Notes: a model not told the origin generated them from the letters alone. Positions 24,401 to 36,550 are shown, counted from the first letter of the stretch. The stretch is DNA of 64,000 nucleotides from Holothuria scabra (GCA_037179385.1 CM074189.1:22393020-22457019); one strand, 5' to 3'. A program made the numbers and translations.

Positions 24401-27400
24401 TAAAAATGTGAGGTTTGACGGCTGTTACGTGATCTCAGATGGTGGCACCCACTACTTTTATTTCAGTTTACGAATTTTCAAATTTGTTGCAGCTCGGTGC
24501 AACTGATGGAGGCGTTACGCTTAGATAGTCCTTTGAGGCGCCACCAACTCTCATGGTTCCCAACTTTGTCTTTGTACGACACCCGCTTTGTCCTGTGGGA
24601 CTACTTTGAAGCTTGAATTCCACGTACAAAATTTAAGAACCAGCATAATACGTACCATTTTATTTTGCTCCCGATGCATTGCACCATACAATCCTCCTCC
24701 GGTTACAATCTGAAATGACGTGGCAAACAAATTCTTTTTACAATATGTTTTACCTTTCAGAAAAATTGATGTTTTACTTTCATTCAATTTAAATTCACTT
24801 ATCTCGCCATTCAAATTAGTCCCACGTAATTTAGTTTCATTACATACCATTTATTGCAAACAGTGAGGTAGGAAGCAATGTAAAAGTGGGGGTGGGGGCG
24901 GGGTAGGGCACAATTTCGTAACATGCACTACAACCTACCCCATTGACCAAAAGGTGCATTTTTATTCCAAACTTTTTTGCTTTACGAACGAGCAAGAACA
25001 TTTTTTTCAGTAAAGAAAAAAGGTCTTATCTTATCCATAAACACTACAGTACTAGGAACGTAATTTGCGCTGCGCAGGGTGCGCGCCGGAAATATTTTGC
25101 GCATTTGTAAATGTGGAGCTTGTTTTGAGAAAATAAATTAGATTCAGGGTTTCCTGTAAGAGAATTAATTTTGAATATTTGTGGGACTTTTGAAGAATAT
25201 GCGTTTCCTACCAACATAAATCTGGGATAGCATGTCGACTGAAGATCGTTGTTGTTGCATAATGCTACCCACGGAGTGTGGATTGAGGCTTCTCGGCAAT
25301 ATTCTTAAAGCTCCCGAAACTTTGTTGCCTTTTAGAATCAATATTTAAACATTTAAAGCCTATATTGAACAAAATTTTAGGAAAACGAAACTGTATCGAC
25401 TAGGATAGGTTTACCACTGACTGCTTTATGAGCGACCACCCACTTCATTAAGGGGTGCAATTTAGGACGCGTGAAACCAGCGTTAAAATTTCGCTTTTTT
25501 AAAAGAAAAATACAAAAAAGGACTTTTATTAGGAAAAACTCGGAATTTTATAATGGAAAATTTGGAAAAACCGCACTTTATTTGACAAGTGTCTCAAATG
25601 GCAAATTTCCGAATTTCTCACTTTTGCGAACCAGGGGGCGATAGCCCTGCCACCTGTAGTTACGCTACTGCTCTGCAACATTGAAAAATAACTTTTGTAT
25701 ACTTCAAAAACGAAACAATCCATCTTCACAGACTACTCGACTGACAAGGTTGAAAGGTATCTGATGATAGGTGTGTATAAGAGCAATGGATCCCTACCTG
25801 GAATAGGAAGTCTTGGTCAATCTTCAATTGGCGCATAGCGCGGAGAAAATTTTGAAAAACTGCGACACCTAAAACAGTCGGAAATGGCATGCGTGGGGTG
25901 TTTAAGTAGTAGCTAAGCTTTCCGAATTTTCTATCAAGTTTTAACTGTATCGGGGGGGGGGGACTTATTGCGGGGCGCAAACTCTTTGCTCCTTTTCAAC
26001 AAATATATGTATATGAACTTGTATTGCAGAGAGCTTTGGATTTTATGTTTCTTGTAGGGAATATTGAAGCGTTGCTGGATAACTAAAGAATCCTTACTTA
26101 CTTCATGTATCAAAGGCAAATCTGAGAATAATTACATAAAGTCCTCTAGACTCTCTCGCAAAAAGCCGTTCGGCGAAACCAAACTATAACTGCTTCCCCA
26201 AGAAGCTAGATTGCACGACGACCAAATTGTTGTTGCTACATTGTGTTTTTCAATTAGGCGTAGGCACTGACACCCTCTGATGACATTTAAAAGATTTCCA
26301 AAACTTTGTTTTACTTTTTAGACAATTATTTCAAAATCACGAGCTTTCATTGAAAAAAAAAACGAAATTCTATTAAAGACAGTTTACAAAAATAGTAATA
26401 AAGCTGCCGGTGCCTCCTGATGATGTGTTGTCACATATGGTTTATATCCGATTTTGTCGTTTCCAGCGCTCGAAAAGGTCTACCAAACTGAGTAATAAGG
26501 GAGAACCAATCCGCCAATGCATTTCACCTTGCATTTTGCGGCGTGCCAAATGCGCCCGAAATTATGTCTTTTGGAGGTTTGGAAAAATAAAATAAAAATA
26601 TTTTTCTGACCTGCGGAGTGGGGCGGAAGCATGTTTCCGCCCTTCCTCATATATCACGGGGTCGCCCAAGCCCCGGCTTCCTACGCCTATGATTACAAAG
26701 GAAAACCACAGAAGTAAGGATCCGATCTCTCCTATTCCTGTTAATTGGATGTTGCAGTAAAATGAGGATGTGTTTGGAAAAATAATTTATGTTGAAAATT
26801 TCCCCTCAATTTGGTGAATTATCATCTCACCCTAAAGTGGTTATCTCCCGAATTTCTTATTGCGCGTTCTGCTAGATACACTTATCAAGCCTTCACTTTA
26901 ACCACGGAATTATGAAAATTGTTTTATCAGTAGAAACAATGTTTTCATAAGGAAATTGCAAAGAAATTCTCCCTGGTTTAATGATATAAAATTAAAATGG
27001 AAACGAAATATAAAAAAAAGGACTATGATGTATTTTTGCACACCGGCTAGCAACGGCAACGTACTTTTGAAACACTAGCCACAAGTCAGGCCCAACTGTT
27101 TCAAACAACTAAAAGTAAGAATTAACACAAGAGCAAAATATATTTTTAGGAGATTTAACAAGGTTTTCCTAGTGACTGCCACACCATTACTTAACACAAT
27201 TGAAACTTCATTACAGAGATGGACAATTTTTGTGTCCTCATATACTCACACACCAGCAGCAAAATGCGGCAGCATTCAACGTCGCACCCAGTCTAGCGGT
27301 TGTTTGTGCTTCACATTGTGCTTCACATTGTGCTTCAACTTTACAGAGGCGTAAATAAACATGGTAGAACACGGCTAATAGAATTCCCATAATTGTTCCG

Positions 27401-27458
27401 CAGAGGGATAAAAACAACCCAAGCAAGCGAATGTAACGGGATCCTGACCAACTCATAT
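15420..27458 (-). CDS. MS4A-like four-transmembrane protein
   Basis: Exons in order of translation: 27458-27250, 24709-24656, 19295-19146, 16916-16801, 15552-15420. All have GT/AG sites and joining phases 0, 0, 0 and 2. Exon 1 carries TM1 (YIRLLGLFLSLCGTIMGILL) and a loop with three near-identical EAQ(C) units. It ends in TM2, which continues through the 18-codon second exon (IVTGGGLYGAMHREQNKM). Exon 3 holds TM3 (QIMCITSIFASVACLVVDVF) and a loop containing a Cys. Exon 4 holds TM4 (GVKAVAIFMGIAALLELGVS). The last exon is a Cys-rich tail ending in TAA at 15420-15422, with AATAAA on the minus strand about 30 nt beyond. Four helices, a tiny exon closing TM2 and the TM3-loop-TM4 layout match the MS4A (CD20-like) family as I recall it. 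Members are plasma or endosomal membrane proteins that modulate receptors or calcium entry. The initiator could be the ATG at 27456-27454 or lie upstream. The last exon is the least certain. Confidence 0.62.
15837..15849. repeat. Poly-G tract
   Basis: A run of at least 12 G residues followed by TGGG. It sits in the last intron of the MS4A-like gene. Similar G runs occur at the ends of several dispersed repeats in this window. Confidence 0.7.
21431..22420. repeat. 245-bp satellite, four tandem copies
   Basis: Four head-to-tail copies; the phrase ACCAGGGGAAG recurs at about 21672, 21918, 22163 and 22409, giving a period of 245-246 bp. Each unit contains CACTCTCTCCCTTACAA, GAGATCATGAATGCATTTTG and GGTACTCGCTGTACAATTC. 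The array lies inside the second intron of the MS4A-like gene. No frame stays open through all units. Copies differ by roughly 5-10 percent. Confidence 0.85.
24880..26345. repeat. Dispersed repeat, copies 2 and 3 (composite)
   Basis: This shares ordered blocks with 10318-11340 and appears to hold two partly overlapping copies. A block resembling the GGGTTTCCTGTAAG...GTTGTTGCATAATGCTACCC segment lies at 25.1-25.35 kb, and a second version lies at 25.97-26.34 kb. It includes a G-rich run at 25952-25961. It is in the first intron of the MS4A-like gene. Confidence 0.55.
27300..27340 (-). repeat. 12-bp coding tandem repeat
   Basis: GAAGCACAATGT on the minus strand is repeated about 2.7 times, in frame, and encodes EAQC units in the loop between TM1 and TM2 of the MS4A-like protein. 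The units are identical, which suggests recent slippage. Confidence 0.75.
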
Positions 27459-28022
27459 CTGTTTTATATTTAAACAAAAAATACTCAGTTTCAATTGAAA
27501 CACATTTGACGAAAATACATTATACTTGCATATTGAAAAAGAAAATGTTCTTTTTATGTTTTCCTTAATACTTAATGGGCAACATGCCTGCAGGATTTCA
27601 AATGTTAAACATAAAGCACCGTGAATTGTTAACTAATTGACATTAAGAATTGGAAAAACTTAAAAACAGCAGTTTAACTTCTAAAAAATTCTCAAAAATG
27701 TGGCTAACATTATTTAATTTTGATTTTTAAAGTAAAATCACAACTAAAATGTTTGTCTAGTGTTTCAGTTATTTACTTGTTTTGGATTACATGATGCAAA
27801 CCAAGAACCGTTTCTTTTTATATTACCTATCGAATCAAGATAAGTCAACACCATGCTATTGCTTAAGCATCGTCTTATTATGTTTACCGAAAAACCGGGT
27901 AGCTACACTGGAGAAATCGCACATAACATTGAAACTGCCTTCTATTTGTATGCATATGGTGTTGCTTGCCTCAAGGATTGTGTAACGCAATTGGTGTCTA
28001 CCTAATCCAAAAAGGTTAAAAA

Positions 28023-28026
<4 letters not shown>

Positions 28027-28058
<32 letters not shown>
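28027..28058. repeat. Poly-A tract
   Basis: About 32 consecutive A residues. It may be a retroposon tail, but I could not identify a body next to it. Confidence 0.7.
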
Positions 28059-28059
<1 letters not shown>

Positions 28060-28737
28060 TGTAGAAACTTGTTAGGTGCTACCAGTTTGGGGAAGGAATT
28101 CTCTTGGCAGTTTTTAAATCAGACCTTCTGGAAACCTTCAATAATTAAGTTTTTATTTGACGTGTTCTTTCGTGGTCCCGATTGCATTGCATTATTAGAC
28201 GGGCCACTGATTCCGGAATAATTAAATGAAAACTTTTTTATGCTAAATTGAATGTCTATATATGGGATAATACGTCTACATATCACCAACCTAAAGGAAG
28301 AAACTTGATCGGATACTTTAATAGTGGTAAATACATCTTAATGTTTTATATCAATTTTGAAAAGAAGCTTACGATCTAAAAAGTTGGTGTTTAATGCATG
28401 GGTATCTTTGTCTTAGTGGTAGCAAACGGTGCATTTATAAGCTTTACAACAGAAATCTTGCTTGTGTTTCCAATGAAAGCTGTTCATCCTCCTCAATGCC
28501 CTGCCCCAAAAGAATCAAGATTGGGATACGCGTTCGGTCAAGCCCATATTCCTTTGTTATTATTATCAAAACAGTACCATTAAAGGATTGACTTGGGATT
28601 TGCCAGCATTGTTAAGTATGCAGTTACAGTCTTTTTGTTGGAAGATAAACACTATCTTCAGGAGGAATACTTCACGACAACAAGTAGTCCTGAGTGTTTC
28701 CCCACACCGATCACTAAAATTCACTATACAGGGGCGG

Positions 28738-28975
28738 ATCCAGCCATTTAGAAAAGGGGGGGGGGACTTAACATAAAGGAAGCGGGTAAAAGGGACGTAC
28801 GGTGATTCTCTGTGTGAATACCTCAGTGGCGTAGGAAGCAATATGAAAGTGAAGGGAAGTTCAAATTTGGACCATGCACCTCTCCCTACCCCATTAAACA
28901 AAAGGTACATTTTGTATGCAAAAATTCTCTTTTTCTCCTACTAGCTGACTAGCAAGAACATTTTTTGATTTTTAA
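28738..28975. repeat. Dispersed repeat fragment, copy 4
   Basis: After a GGGGGGGGG run, the segment contains GTAGGAAGCAAT, TACCCCATTAAACAAAAGGT and AGCAAGAACATTTTTT. These match the left part of the copy at 24.88 kb. Only this end of the repeat is present. Confidence 0.55.
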
Positions 28976-31049
28976 GTATGAACACTGTAGGGACCGAGGG
29001 ATGAAACAGAACCAAAAGAAAGCAAACACAGCAACACAAAGATAAAAGAAGACATCTGCACACTCTGGAGGCCAGTGCAACTCTGTTTAATCACATGTCC
29101 AGCCTGTCTGGCCCTGACCAGCTTGCAGACACATTAACCAATCATAAATGTATTAGGCTTGCTTAAGCCAACCAAAATCACTATTCAAATTAGGCTTAGA
29201 TAAACTCTTCTCTTACTTACAGTACACAACATCACTTTCAGTCAGAACACCTGTAGTAGCATGCCTTTAATTAGAATAACAATGTTATAAAGATCATTAT
29301 ACCATGCTCAGAGGCAATCTCTGCTACTGTATACCATACACAAAAGGGGACATTCCAGACATATATTCTTACTGCAGATGTAGTACACTTAAAAGGATAA
29401 CACGTTAATGCGTTTTGTGTTTGTCCCCTATAATCGTTTTTGATAGCTGTCCCTCTATATCAGGGTTGTACATGTTGGTCTTGGCGCATTGGTCAATCAA
29501 ACGGGGGAAGGGTGTGGGCAAGGGGTTACGGTTATACGCCACCTAATAAACACCTATATCTGCTCCACTGGAGCCACCCATGCAGATGGCCACAGAAACA
29601 TTATTTGGTCCAAACTTTTGCACACTCCTGCTCTATACCATAATGAATCACCATTGGAAACTGTGACAAGACTAACGTGCCGACTGTTGACAGCCACTAC
29701 GGCACATTGCACACATGGGCTAACGTGGATTTTGTGAACATAGCTCAGTTGGTAACGATCATAACGTGATGACATAGTCCTATTCTCCGACAGCTATTCA
29801 CATTATTTAAATCCTGTTGCTGTGGCCAGGGAGTTGAATATCCCTGTTGTGGCGAAGGCAAGGCGGCAGAAAAGTAAGTATATAGGTACCCTATTCACAC
29901 GGACTTAATATCATGCGAGGTTTGTGTGTTTGGATTTGTGTTGTGAGGGAAGGGAAGAGCCTGAAATAGCCCCCCTAGAATATTCTCGTAGAGGAACATC
30001 ATGCTTATTTTAGTGTACTTGTTATTGTTGATGTGAAAAAAGCCCCCCCCCCCCCCTTTTAATCCGGGCCTGCTATTTGAACAAGGCAACCAAGGTACAT
30101 ATCTGGTCACCCACTTGCTAAATTATAGACAGTAAAATTAACGGCAGATAGGTCAACCTTATTTTTTCTGAGGTCCTGGAGATTTATTTCCTACCTTCGT
30201 GATTAAACTAAAATTATTTAAATGCCGTTTTTCCCATTTACACTTGATTTCCATTTGTTGCCTTCAAAGGGAAATTCCTGGTTGCTGGCATAATATATGT
30301 ATGGATATTTTAAGGGATATATTTCCTGGAATGAGTGAAAGTACTGAACAATATTCCGAGTTAAATCTGCTCATTTGACAAATGTTGTACAATTAGGGGT
30401 AAACCGCGTCGAAGGCTAGCATACTTTTTTTTTATCAATCTGTAATTAATATCCAATCCATCGTTTCCAAGTAATCGCTACAAGTCCTCTGAATGTTGAT
30501 TTTAATGTTGTTGTGAATGGACAGTATAGTTGCGTGCGGTGTAGGAAGTGAGCAAAATTTGTGATTTTGGACATGTTCGGGCGTTTTGAGACTTGCTTCG
30601 AGGAACGTTGTATGAGGAGCGTAGCTGGATTGCAATGACCAGTGTTGTGCGGGTGCGAGTAGTGTGCTGACATACCGATGACAACTTATCAGGCTTCGTG
30701 TAATTTTACGGCTTTAGTTCCTGATCAAATAACTACGAAATCAACTGTTAATCAGAAGATCCAATTGTGAACACTCTGTCTATTCGATTCATTGTAAATG
30801 TTAATTGTTCTATTTTACCAGCCTGGATAATAACTACGAACCATGACCTTAGAGCCCAGAACTCGCTGCTGATATGATGCAACTTTGCTGTTGCGTCGGA
30901 TCGGACAACGGGCAGACGGCAAATTGATAGCAGAACCTGGTTGTTGGTTGAGACTTTGGCTTGGTTAGGATTTTCACTTCATGTCAAAACGAAATCGTCT
31001 GGTGATATAATGTAAGACAGCCCTAAGTTATCCCATGAACTGGGCTTAA
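28976..31049. other. Intergenic, no gene supported
   Basis: No exon is supported. It contains a tRNA-like A-box (TAGCTCAGTTGG at 29741) without a convincing B-box and a C-rich run near 30043-30055. Overlapping frames on the minus strand at 30435-30684 look accidental. Confidence 0.35.
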
Positions 31050-31352
31050 GAAAAGGCTAGTATTCATCACAAGCCGTGTGCCAAATGCAATAAAATTACA
31101 AATGTTTGCAATCAATTCTGTCGAGACTGTCTTAACGACCCTGAAAATAATTCATTAACAGAGGGGATTCTCAGATGGGATTCTTTTACTAATTCAGAGC
31201 AATTGACATGGAAATGTAGCGACTGTGGTGGCAATTTGATAGCCCAACTGATTCGTAGTGGAGAATTCGATGTCAGTGTGTTAAATCAGTGTGGATGTAA
31301 CATAAAGATTTCAAAAAAACCTATGACCAGTCTCAATTCCAAGATAGTATAA
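31050..31352 (+). CDS. Cysteine-rich putative zinc-binding exon
   Basis: An open frame of about 100 codons lacks an early ATG and is closed by TAA at 31350-31352. It carries nine cysteines in paired patterns: CAKC, then VCNQFCRDC, then KCSDCGG, then QCGC. Such CxxC pairs suggest a zinc ribbon or RING/treble-clef-like fold. A possible acceptor (GGCTAG at 31055-31060) would make it a terminal exon. No partner exon was found and the family is not recognised. It could also be a decayed transposon zinc finger. Confidence 0.35.
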   Translation, partial: EKASIHHKPCAKCNKITNVCNQFCRDCLNDPENNSLTEGILRWDSFTNSEQLTWKCSDCGGNLIAQLIRSGEFDVSVLNQCGCNIKISKKPMTSLNSKIV

Positions 31353-32937
31353 ACCCACCTAAATTTCAGGGGGACACTACATCAAAAGTACCCCCTGATC
31401 AAGGTGCACCCCCTGCGACTTTGGATATGTAGTAGAATAGGTTCGCTGCTTTCTCAGCATGTCGTAAGAAGTGACTAACAAGAATGACTTGTTTGCCGTG
31501 ACTCGCAACCCGTGTCGGTGGAGGAGAGGGTCCTGGTGGTTGAATGAAGGCCAAACCTGCGCTTTGGTACTTGTAACACACCGATTCATTTGAAATGAGG
31601 TTTGTTACCGACAGGTTTCAAACTTTAATCAAAAGTTTTAGCTAAACAACTGTCAATGAAAGTTAAAATAGTTTTGTTTCTTTGCTTTGCAACTAATTGG
31701 ATGAGTCGTCTGCTAAAAGCATTGTTAAAGGCTAAATCCATTTTACCCAATTTTCGCAACTTTCCGCATAACTCCTAAACACACTCGAAATATTTATAGG
31801 GTTTAAATTCTCCAAAAAAAAAAAAAAAAAAAAACAGAATTTATATTTATTGCAACGATTACAGACGAAAGTGTAAAATTTCATGTGTTTTCATGACGGC
31901 TGGCAACGAAAAGTTAACGAGGTACAACGTAAGGGCGTGCCCTCTCCTCTGGAATTTTGACAATGTATCACTGATCCTAGTTGGACTAGGTATAAAATAT
32001 TTGGGAACAAAAGGAAGATTATTGTCGGCAACAAAGAGTCAAAGAGTCAATAGAACCTCAAAGAGTCAATAGAACGTTGTGTCTCCATCCTAACACCTCC
32101 CTGGTTCGACCTTGACGTGGTTACTTCACCTTACAGTTTCTTTCACATCATTATTAGTCTTTGCATGCTGCTTCGGAGTGTGATATAACAGACTAAATGA
32201 CTTTTACGGGCAAATGCGAAGTATAGTAGCCGCTTTCTGGACTTACAGTGTTTTCATTCTGTGCCTTTTTGGTTCTGTTACTTTGTAAGTGTTTGTAGAT
32301 TAAAAGGCGTCAACCACGGAAACAGATAATATATTATAATATTATATTTTAATACATAAGGATGTCTCTGGTTTCATTACACGTTGAGGCATATAACTTG
32401 TGGGATATTTCAATTATATGGTTCTTGGAAAGACTGTATGGGGTTCTCAGAAGCCCTTTCTATAGTTTTTGTCAACTGACGTTCTTTATTACATGGGTGT
32501 TACCCTTCTTTTCTTACAGTTTGAAACATCCGAGCAATCTGTTGACGTAAAACTTTAGGCGTTGTTATAAGAAAAACATTGAACGGGTGATTTCTTTTCA
32601 AAATGAAGCAACTTATAACTGTAACAAGAGCGGAAAACTAAAGTTATATTTTATTTTGTTCAGCATTGAAGACCATCACAGAGGGTAAGGAATAGAGAAC
32701 GGATAGAGAAACGTAGTCTCCCGGATGCGAAAAATGCGCAATATTAACTGCGTAGTTTTCCTCTGACCTAGACGTTTCAACTGAAACATGAATGGCCCTA
32801 ACGAATGTAAATATTCTCGAAAAAGATTTTTTTCATAGGTGGCTGTACTTGGCGGCATGGCATTAGATTTAGCAATCTTGTATGACAAATTTAAAAGGAG
32901 GTTACTTTGAGCAACCGTACTGTAAGGGAAAAGACTT
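31353..32937. other. Intergenic, short tandem repeats only
   Basis: It contains a poly-A run at about 31815-31834 and a small tandem duplication of CAAAGAGTCAATAGAAC at 32038-32080. A block at 31440-31560 resembles the conserved part of some invertebrate SINEs in style, but I cannot confirm it. No gene is supported. Confidence 0.4.
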
Positions 32938-32976
32938 ACCTAACCAAAGAAACAGGAGGCCGGCGAGAAATTTCAT
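32938..32976 (-). CDS. Isolated signal-peptide exon of an unidentified gene
   Basis: An ATG-initiated frame reads MKFLAGLLFLWLG and stops at a strong donor (G|GTAAGTC) in phase 1. This is the same design as exon 1 of the receptor gene at the left of the window. A short basic start, a leucine-rich core and phase 1 splicing are typical of secreted or Ig-type receptors. I could not find the next exon on the minus strand, so this may be a gene remnant or chance. Confidence 0.35.
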
Positions 32977-34500
32977 AATATTTATTTTGTTGAAAATTAC
33001 AGTAGGAATGGGAAGAGATCGAGATTTCTTCTGACAAATAGCAAAATGAAAGACTGAGTAGTTACGTCTCTCTACCTTAAACCTCATTAGCCAAGATTAC
33101 AGCCAAGTTACATCTCTTCTGATCTTGAATTATATGCTAGCTAGTGATGCATTCACAGGCGATTCTGTTGAACTGCCGAACCGTAGTAAGCACTGCCATC
33201 GAACAATACTGAGAACATTAGGACAGTTAAAAAATACTGAAATTGTCATTCGTCAGGAAAGTTTGATTGTTTGCACTTCCAATAGTATGGGTGAAATTCT
33301 GACAGTTTTGGCTACGGCCGGAATTAATTAATAAATGAGCAGTATGTAAACTACATAATCACATTTTTACCATTCGTAAGCGAGCAGTCTGCTTATACAA
33401 AATCTACCTACATGTTCTTTATTCTGGTACATACCTCGTGTGATACAAGTAGTTTTTACGAATTAAATTTACAACGAAAACTTGCACTACTTGTCCTACA
33501 AAGTTCGATTGACAAAGTTATGGCCTCTCTACTACTCTTGAATGTTTTGACGGTTTACCGAAATACTTTAATAACCGTCTTTTACAAATTTTAAAAAAGG
33601 AACGCCGTAGCAACTTACTACAATATTCACCTTAAACCGTTGATGGAAAATGATAGGAATCAATTCTGTGTGCACAGCTCGGTAACGAGACCAACAGTTG
33701 ACTCAGCTGGCTGCAAATGAAGACTTTGTTCCTTTCTGTTTATTTAAGTGGTTCCTTTAATCAACAATATATCATACAGAATAAATAAACTACAGGAAAG
33801 ACTCATCAGCCCGAAAGAATAAAAACTATTTTAAGAGAATCAAATACAAGAGTGGTAACAAGACAGTCTGAGTTCGAAGTACAAGTCGAGCAAAGTTATT
33901 ATGATCTCAAGTAGAACCGAGTCATTTAAACAAAAGTTGCAGTCTGGTCGAATCAATGCTTTAGACAAATCAATTTGAGTATCCGTTAACCATTAATAGA
34001 GTCATTTGTCAAGTTATTAAACGAAATTAGTGATCCATTAGATGATTTTGTTAAAGCATGGGTATTACGTTGCAAGCGTTAAATTGACGTGGGTTTTGCG
34101 AAAAAATTCAAGTTGTGCCATGAATAGATGCAAAGCCATCTTTAGGGAAATGTGTGTTGCTCAGCTTTTTCTGCCTTAAAAGTGTAAAGACACCAAAGAC
34201 GTTGGGATGGGTTCACTATGCCTAATGGTTTGTTGGTTGCTAGATACGGTATGTTTCGCTTAATTGTCTCAGTACTTTGTGAGACACGCATTTTCTACTC
34301 TAACAAACAGTGCGAATCGCCAGACTTTATTGTTGTGACTCCAATGATTTCAACTGTATATTTACAATATGTATGTGGAAAGCGCAAATAAGATGGCCCC
34401 ACAGTAAAGTCACAGGGAGAAACCAAGACAAAAGGTAATATGATTTGCAGGGGAGAAAAATTGTAGGCTCAGAAATTTCATCTCTGGGAAAAAAGGACGG
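32977..34500. other. Intergenic, no feature seen
   Basis: No exon, repeat or transposon end could be supported. Short frames at 33125-33331 and 33412-33594 have no recognisable content. Confidence 0.35.
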
Positions 34501-34528
34501 ATGAGGTTAAGAATGGATAGAAAAGCTA

Positions 34529-34728
<200 letters not shown>

Positions 34729-34778
34729 CGAAAAGAGGTAGTAAAAAGTGCTTAAAAGTTTGCGGAAAACTCCACTAC

Positions 34779-34803
34779 GTTTCGGGTATAAACCCTTCAT
34801 CAG
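34779..34803 (-). ncRNA. Hammerhead ribozyme-like core, PLE-A
   Basis: On the minus strand CTGATGA (34803-34797) is followed by the hairpin AGGGTTTATACCC and then GAAAC (34783-34779). This is the invariant hammerhead arrangement of CUGANGA, stem II and GAAA. Penelope-like elements are known to carry such motifs with a short stem III. I did not fold stem I or assign the cleavage site. Confidence 0.65.
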
Positions 34804-35253
34804 GTGGCAAAAGCCAAACTGAACAACCAACAGTAACAATTGGACACGACAAACATCAAATCCGAAGCGATCGCTGTAAAAACAGAACCGGACGAAAGTG
34901 ACTGTCAGAAGATATGAGTGAGAAGGATGAAACACAAATCAAAAAAAGAAAAAGAGCGTCATGGATGAAAAAATGCACGTAAAAATCGAACATGGTCAGA
35001 AAAAAAAAGAAAAACAGTAGACAAAAACTAGCTTCGGAAAAAAGTATAAGTAAGGCCTACACAGTAAAAAACGAGCACGAACGGGAAAGTGTAAAAGGAG
35101 TAAAAACTGGTACAAAAAGGGGTGAATATCACAAAAGGTCAATTCTAACGTTAAGCCCGTGTGGAGCGAGAGTACCTAGCCTCATGATCAGTCGGTTTTA
35201 AGCACTAAGGCGGTCAGGATCGGAGCCTCGGCACATTACAGCTGCCGTAACGG

Positions 35254-36030
35254 TTAAATGCCGTATTGAACAAGTTGAAGGGGGATTGAAATGTGCAGCA
35301 CCGGGTATCCATGGAGATTCTGTTTGATGGATCTAAGGTGCTCGGTGACTCGATCCGCGAGGCGGCGCTTGGTCTCTCCCACATACAACGAGTTACATTT
35401 CCCACAAGCTAAAATATAAACTACATTTGAGGAAGTGCAGGAGAATCTTTGTTTTACAATAAAGCTATTGCCGTTGGGGCCAGAAATGTCGACGAGGTCG
35501 TGTTTGCCAACAACTGGAGATGTATTACACCTCGGACGGTTACATGGAAAGGTACCAGCCGTGTCGTCGAAAGAAGTTTGTGGGTGGGAAGCCCGAACTA
35601 AATGGTTGGATAAATTTTTCTCAACTCTAAAAGCGGGGATGGGGGGTTCCGGGAAAACATCACGGGTTGAGGGGTCTTGTCGGAGCAACTCTACATTTTT
35701 GTGGATAGCGTGTAAAATAGGACGGACCGAAGGGTGATAAGAAATAACTGCTGGTTCCTTGAATTCTGCGTAGGGCATTAGAGAGGATTTTGGCAGGGTA
35801 CTGGCGTTTTTCAAAAAAGGACAAAATTTCTTCAGAGGCAGCAGAGAAGTCAGAATCCTCCGAACATATTCGTCTGGCTCGCAAGAGCTGGGAATAAGGG
35901 ATAGATTTAGTGCAAGATTTGGGGTGGTTGGAAGGGTACAAAAGGTAGTTATGCGAGTCGGTTGGCTTAAAGTGTAGGTTAGAGGTAATTTTAGGGTTAT
36001 TGTTGGACAGTTTAAGGAGCAGAAAAACAA
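35254..36030 (-). pseudogene. PLE-A GIY-YIG-type C-terminal domain
   Basis: The frame carries RASHPQ, GTFPCNRPRCNTS, FSCTSSNVVYILACGKC, LYVGETKRRLADRVTEHLRS and a Pro/Phe-rich stretch. In canonical Penelope elements this region is a GIY-YIG nuclease that nicks target DNA. Here VVYI...LYVG stands for the GIY-YIG core, and Arg and Glu follow at expected spacing. The final 40 residues are displaced into another frame after about 35260. Confidence 0.85.
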
Positions 36031-36550
36031 CAGATGAGTCCGACATACAATGGGTAAATTTTAAAAAGGGGCAAAAGGAATTAACAAAGTAGATAAAAGT
36101 TTCTAAATCACGACGGGATCCAGTGGCAACTCCGACAATATCATCAATATACCTTTTGTAAAGTATAGGTCGTGGCCCGGTATACTGAGAAAAAAGTTGT
36201 TCTTCAAAGTGGTCCAAGGTCAAACAGGCAACAGAGGGACCCATTGTGGTTCCCATGGCCACTCCTTTAACTTGACGGAAAGAACGCCCATTAAACTGAA
36301 AACAATTTTGCGTGAGAACAAGTTCCGTTAAACGTAGGAAGGTGTCAGTAGGTATAAGAGGATCACGGATAGCTGTTAAGGCAGCATTATAAGGAATGGA
36401 CGTGTAGAGGCTAGACACATCCATGGTGAATAAAAGACGTTCTCCGCAATTTTCAGGAAACTCAAAGTCACGAATAAGTCTCAAGAAATGTGGCGTGTCT
36501 TGAACAAACGACGGCAAGGCTGAAACTGAAGGGGAGAGCACAGAATCCAC
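35660..36550 (-). pseudogene. PLE-A reverse transcriptase core
   Basis: This is a 296-codon open frame with RT fingers and palm motifs: LLFTMDVSSLYTSIPY (motif A), VKGVAMGTTMGPSVACL (motif B) and LYKRYIDDIVGVA (motif C with both catalytic Asp). It then passes through CPFLKFTHCMS and DSSVVFLLLKLS. Catalytic residues are intact, but flanking frameshifts disconnect it from the endonuclease-like region. It overlaps the next frame by about 370 nt near the shift. Confidence 0.9.

Noticed and set aside
29727..29850. tRNA-like A-box (TAGCTCAGTTGG) suggesting a tRNA or tRNA-derived SINE
   Set aside because: No acceptable B-box at normal spacing and no cloverleaf; too weak to call.
31440..31600. Possible SINE core domain
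   Set aside because: Only a stylistic resemblance to invertebrate SINE conserved regions; no second copy in the window and no promoter boxes.
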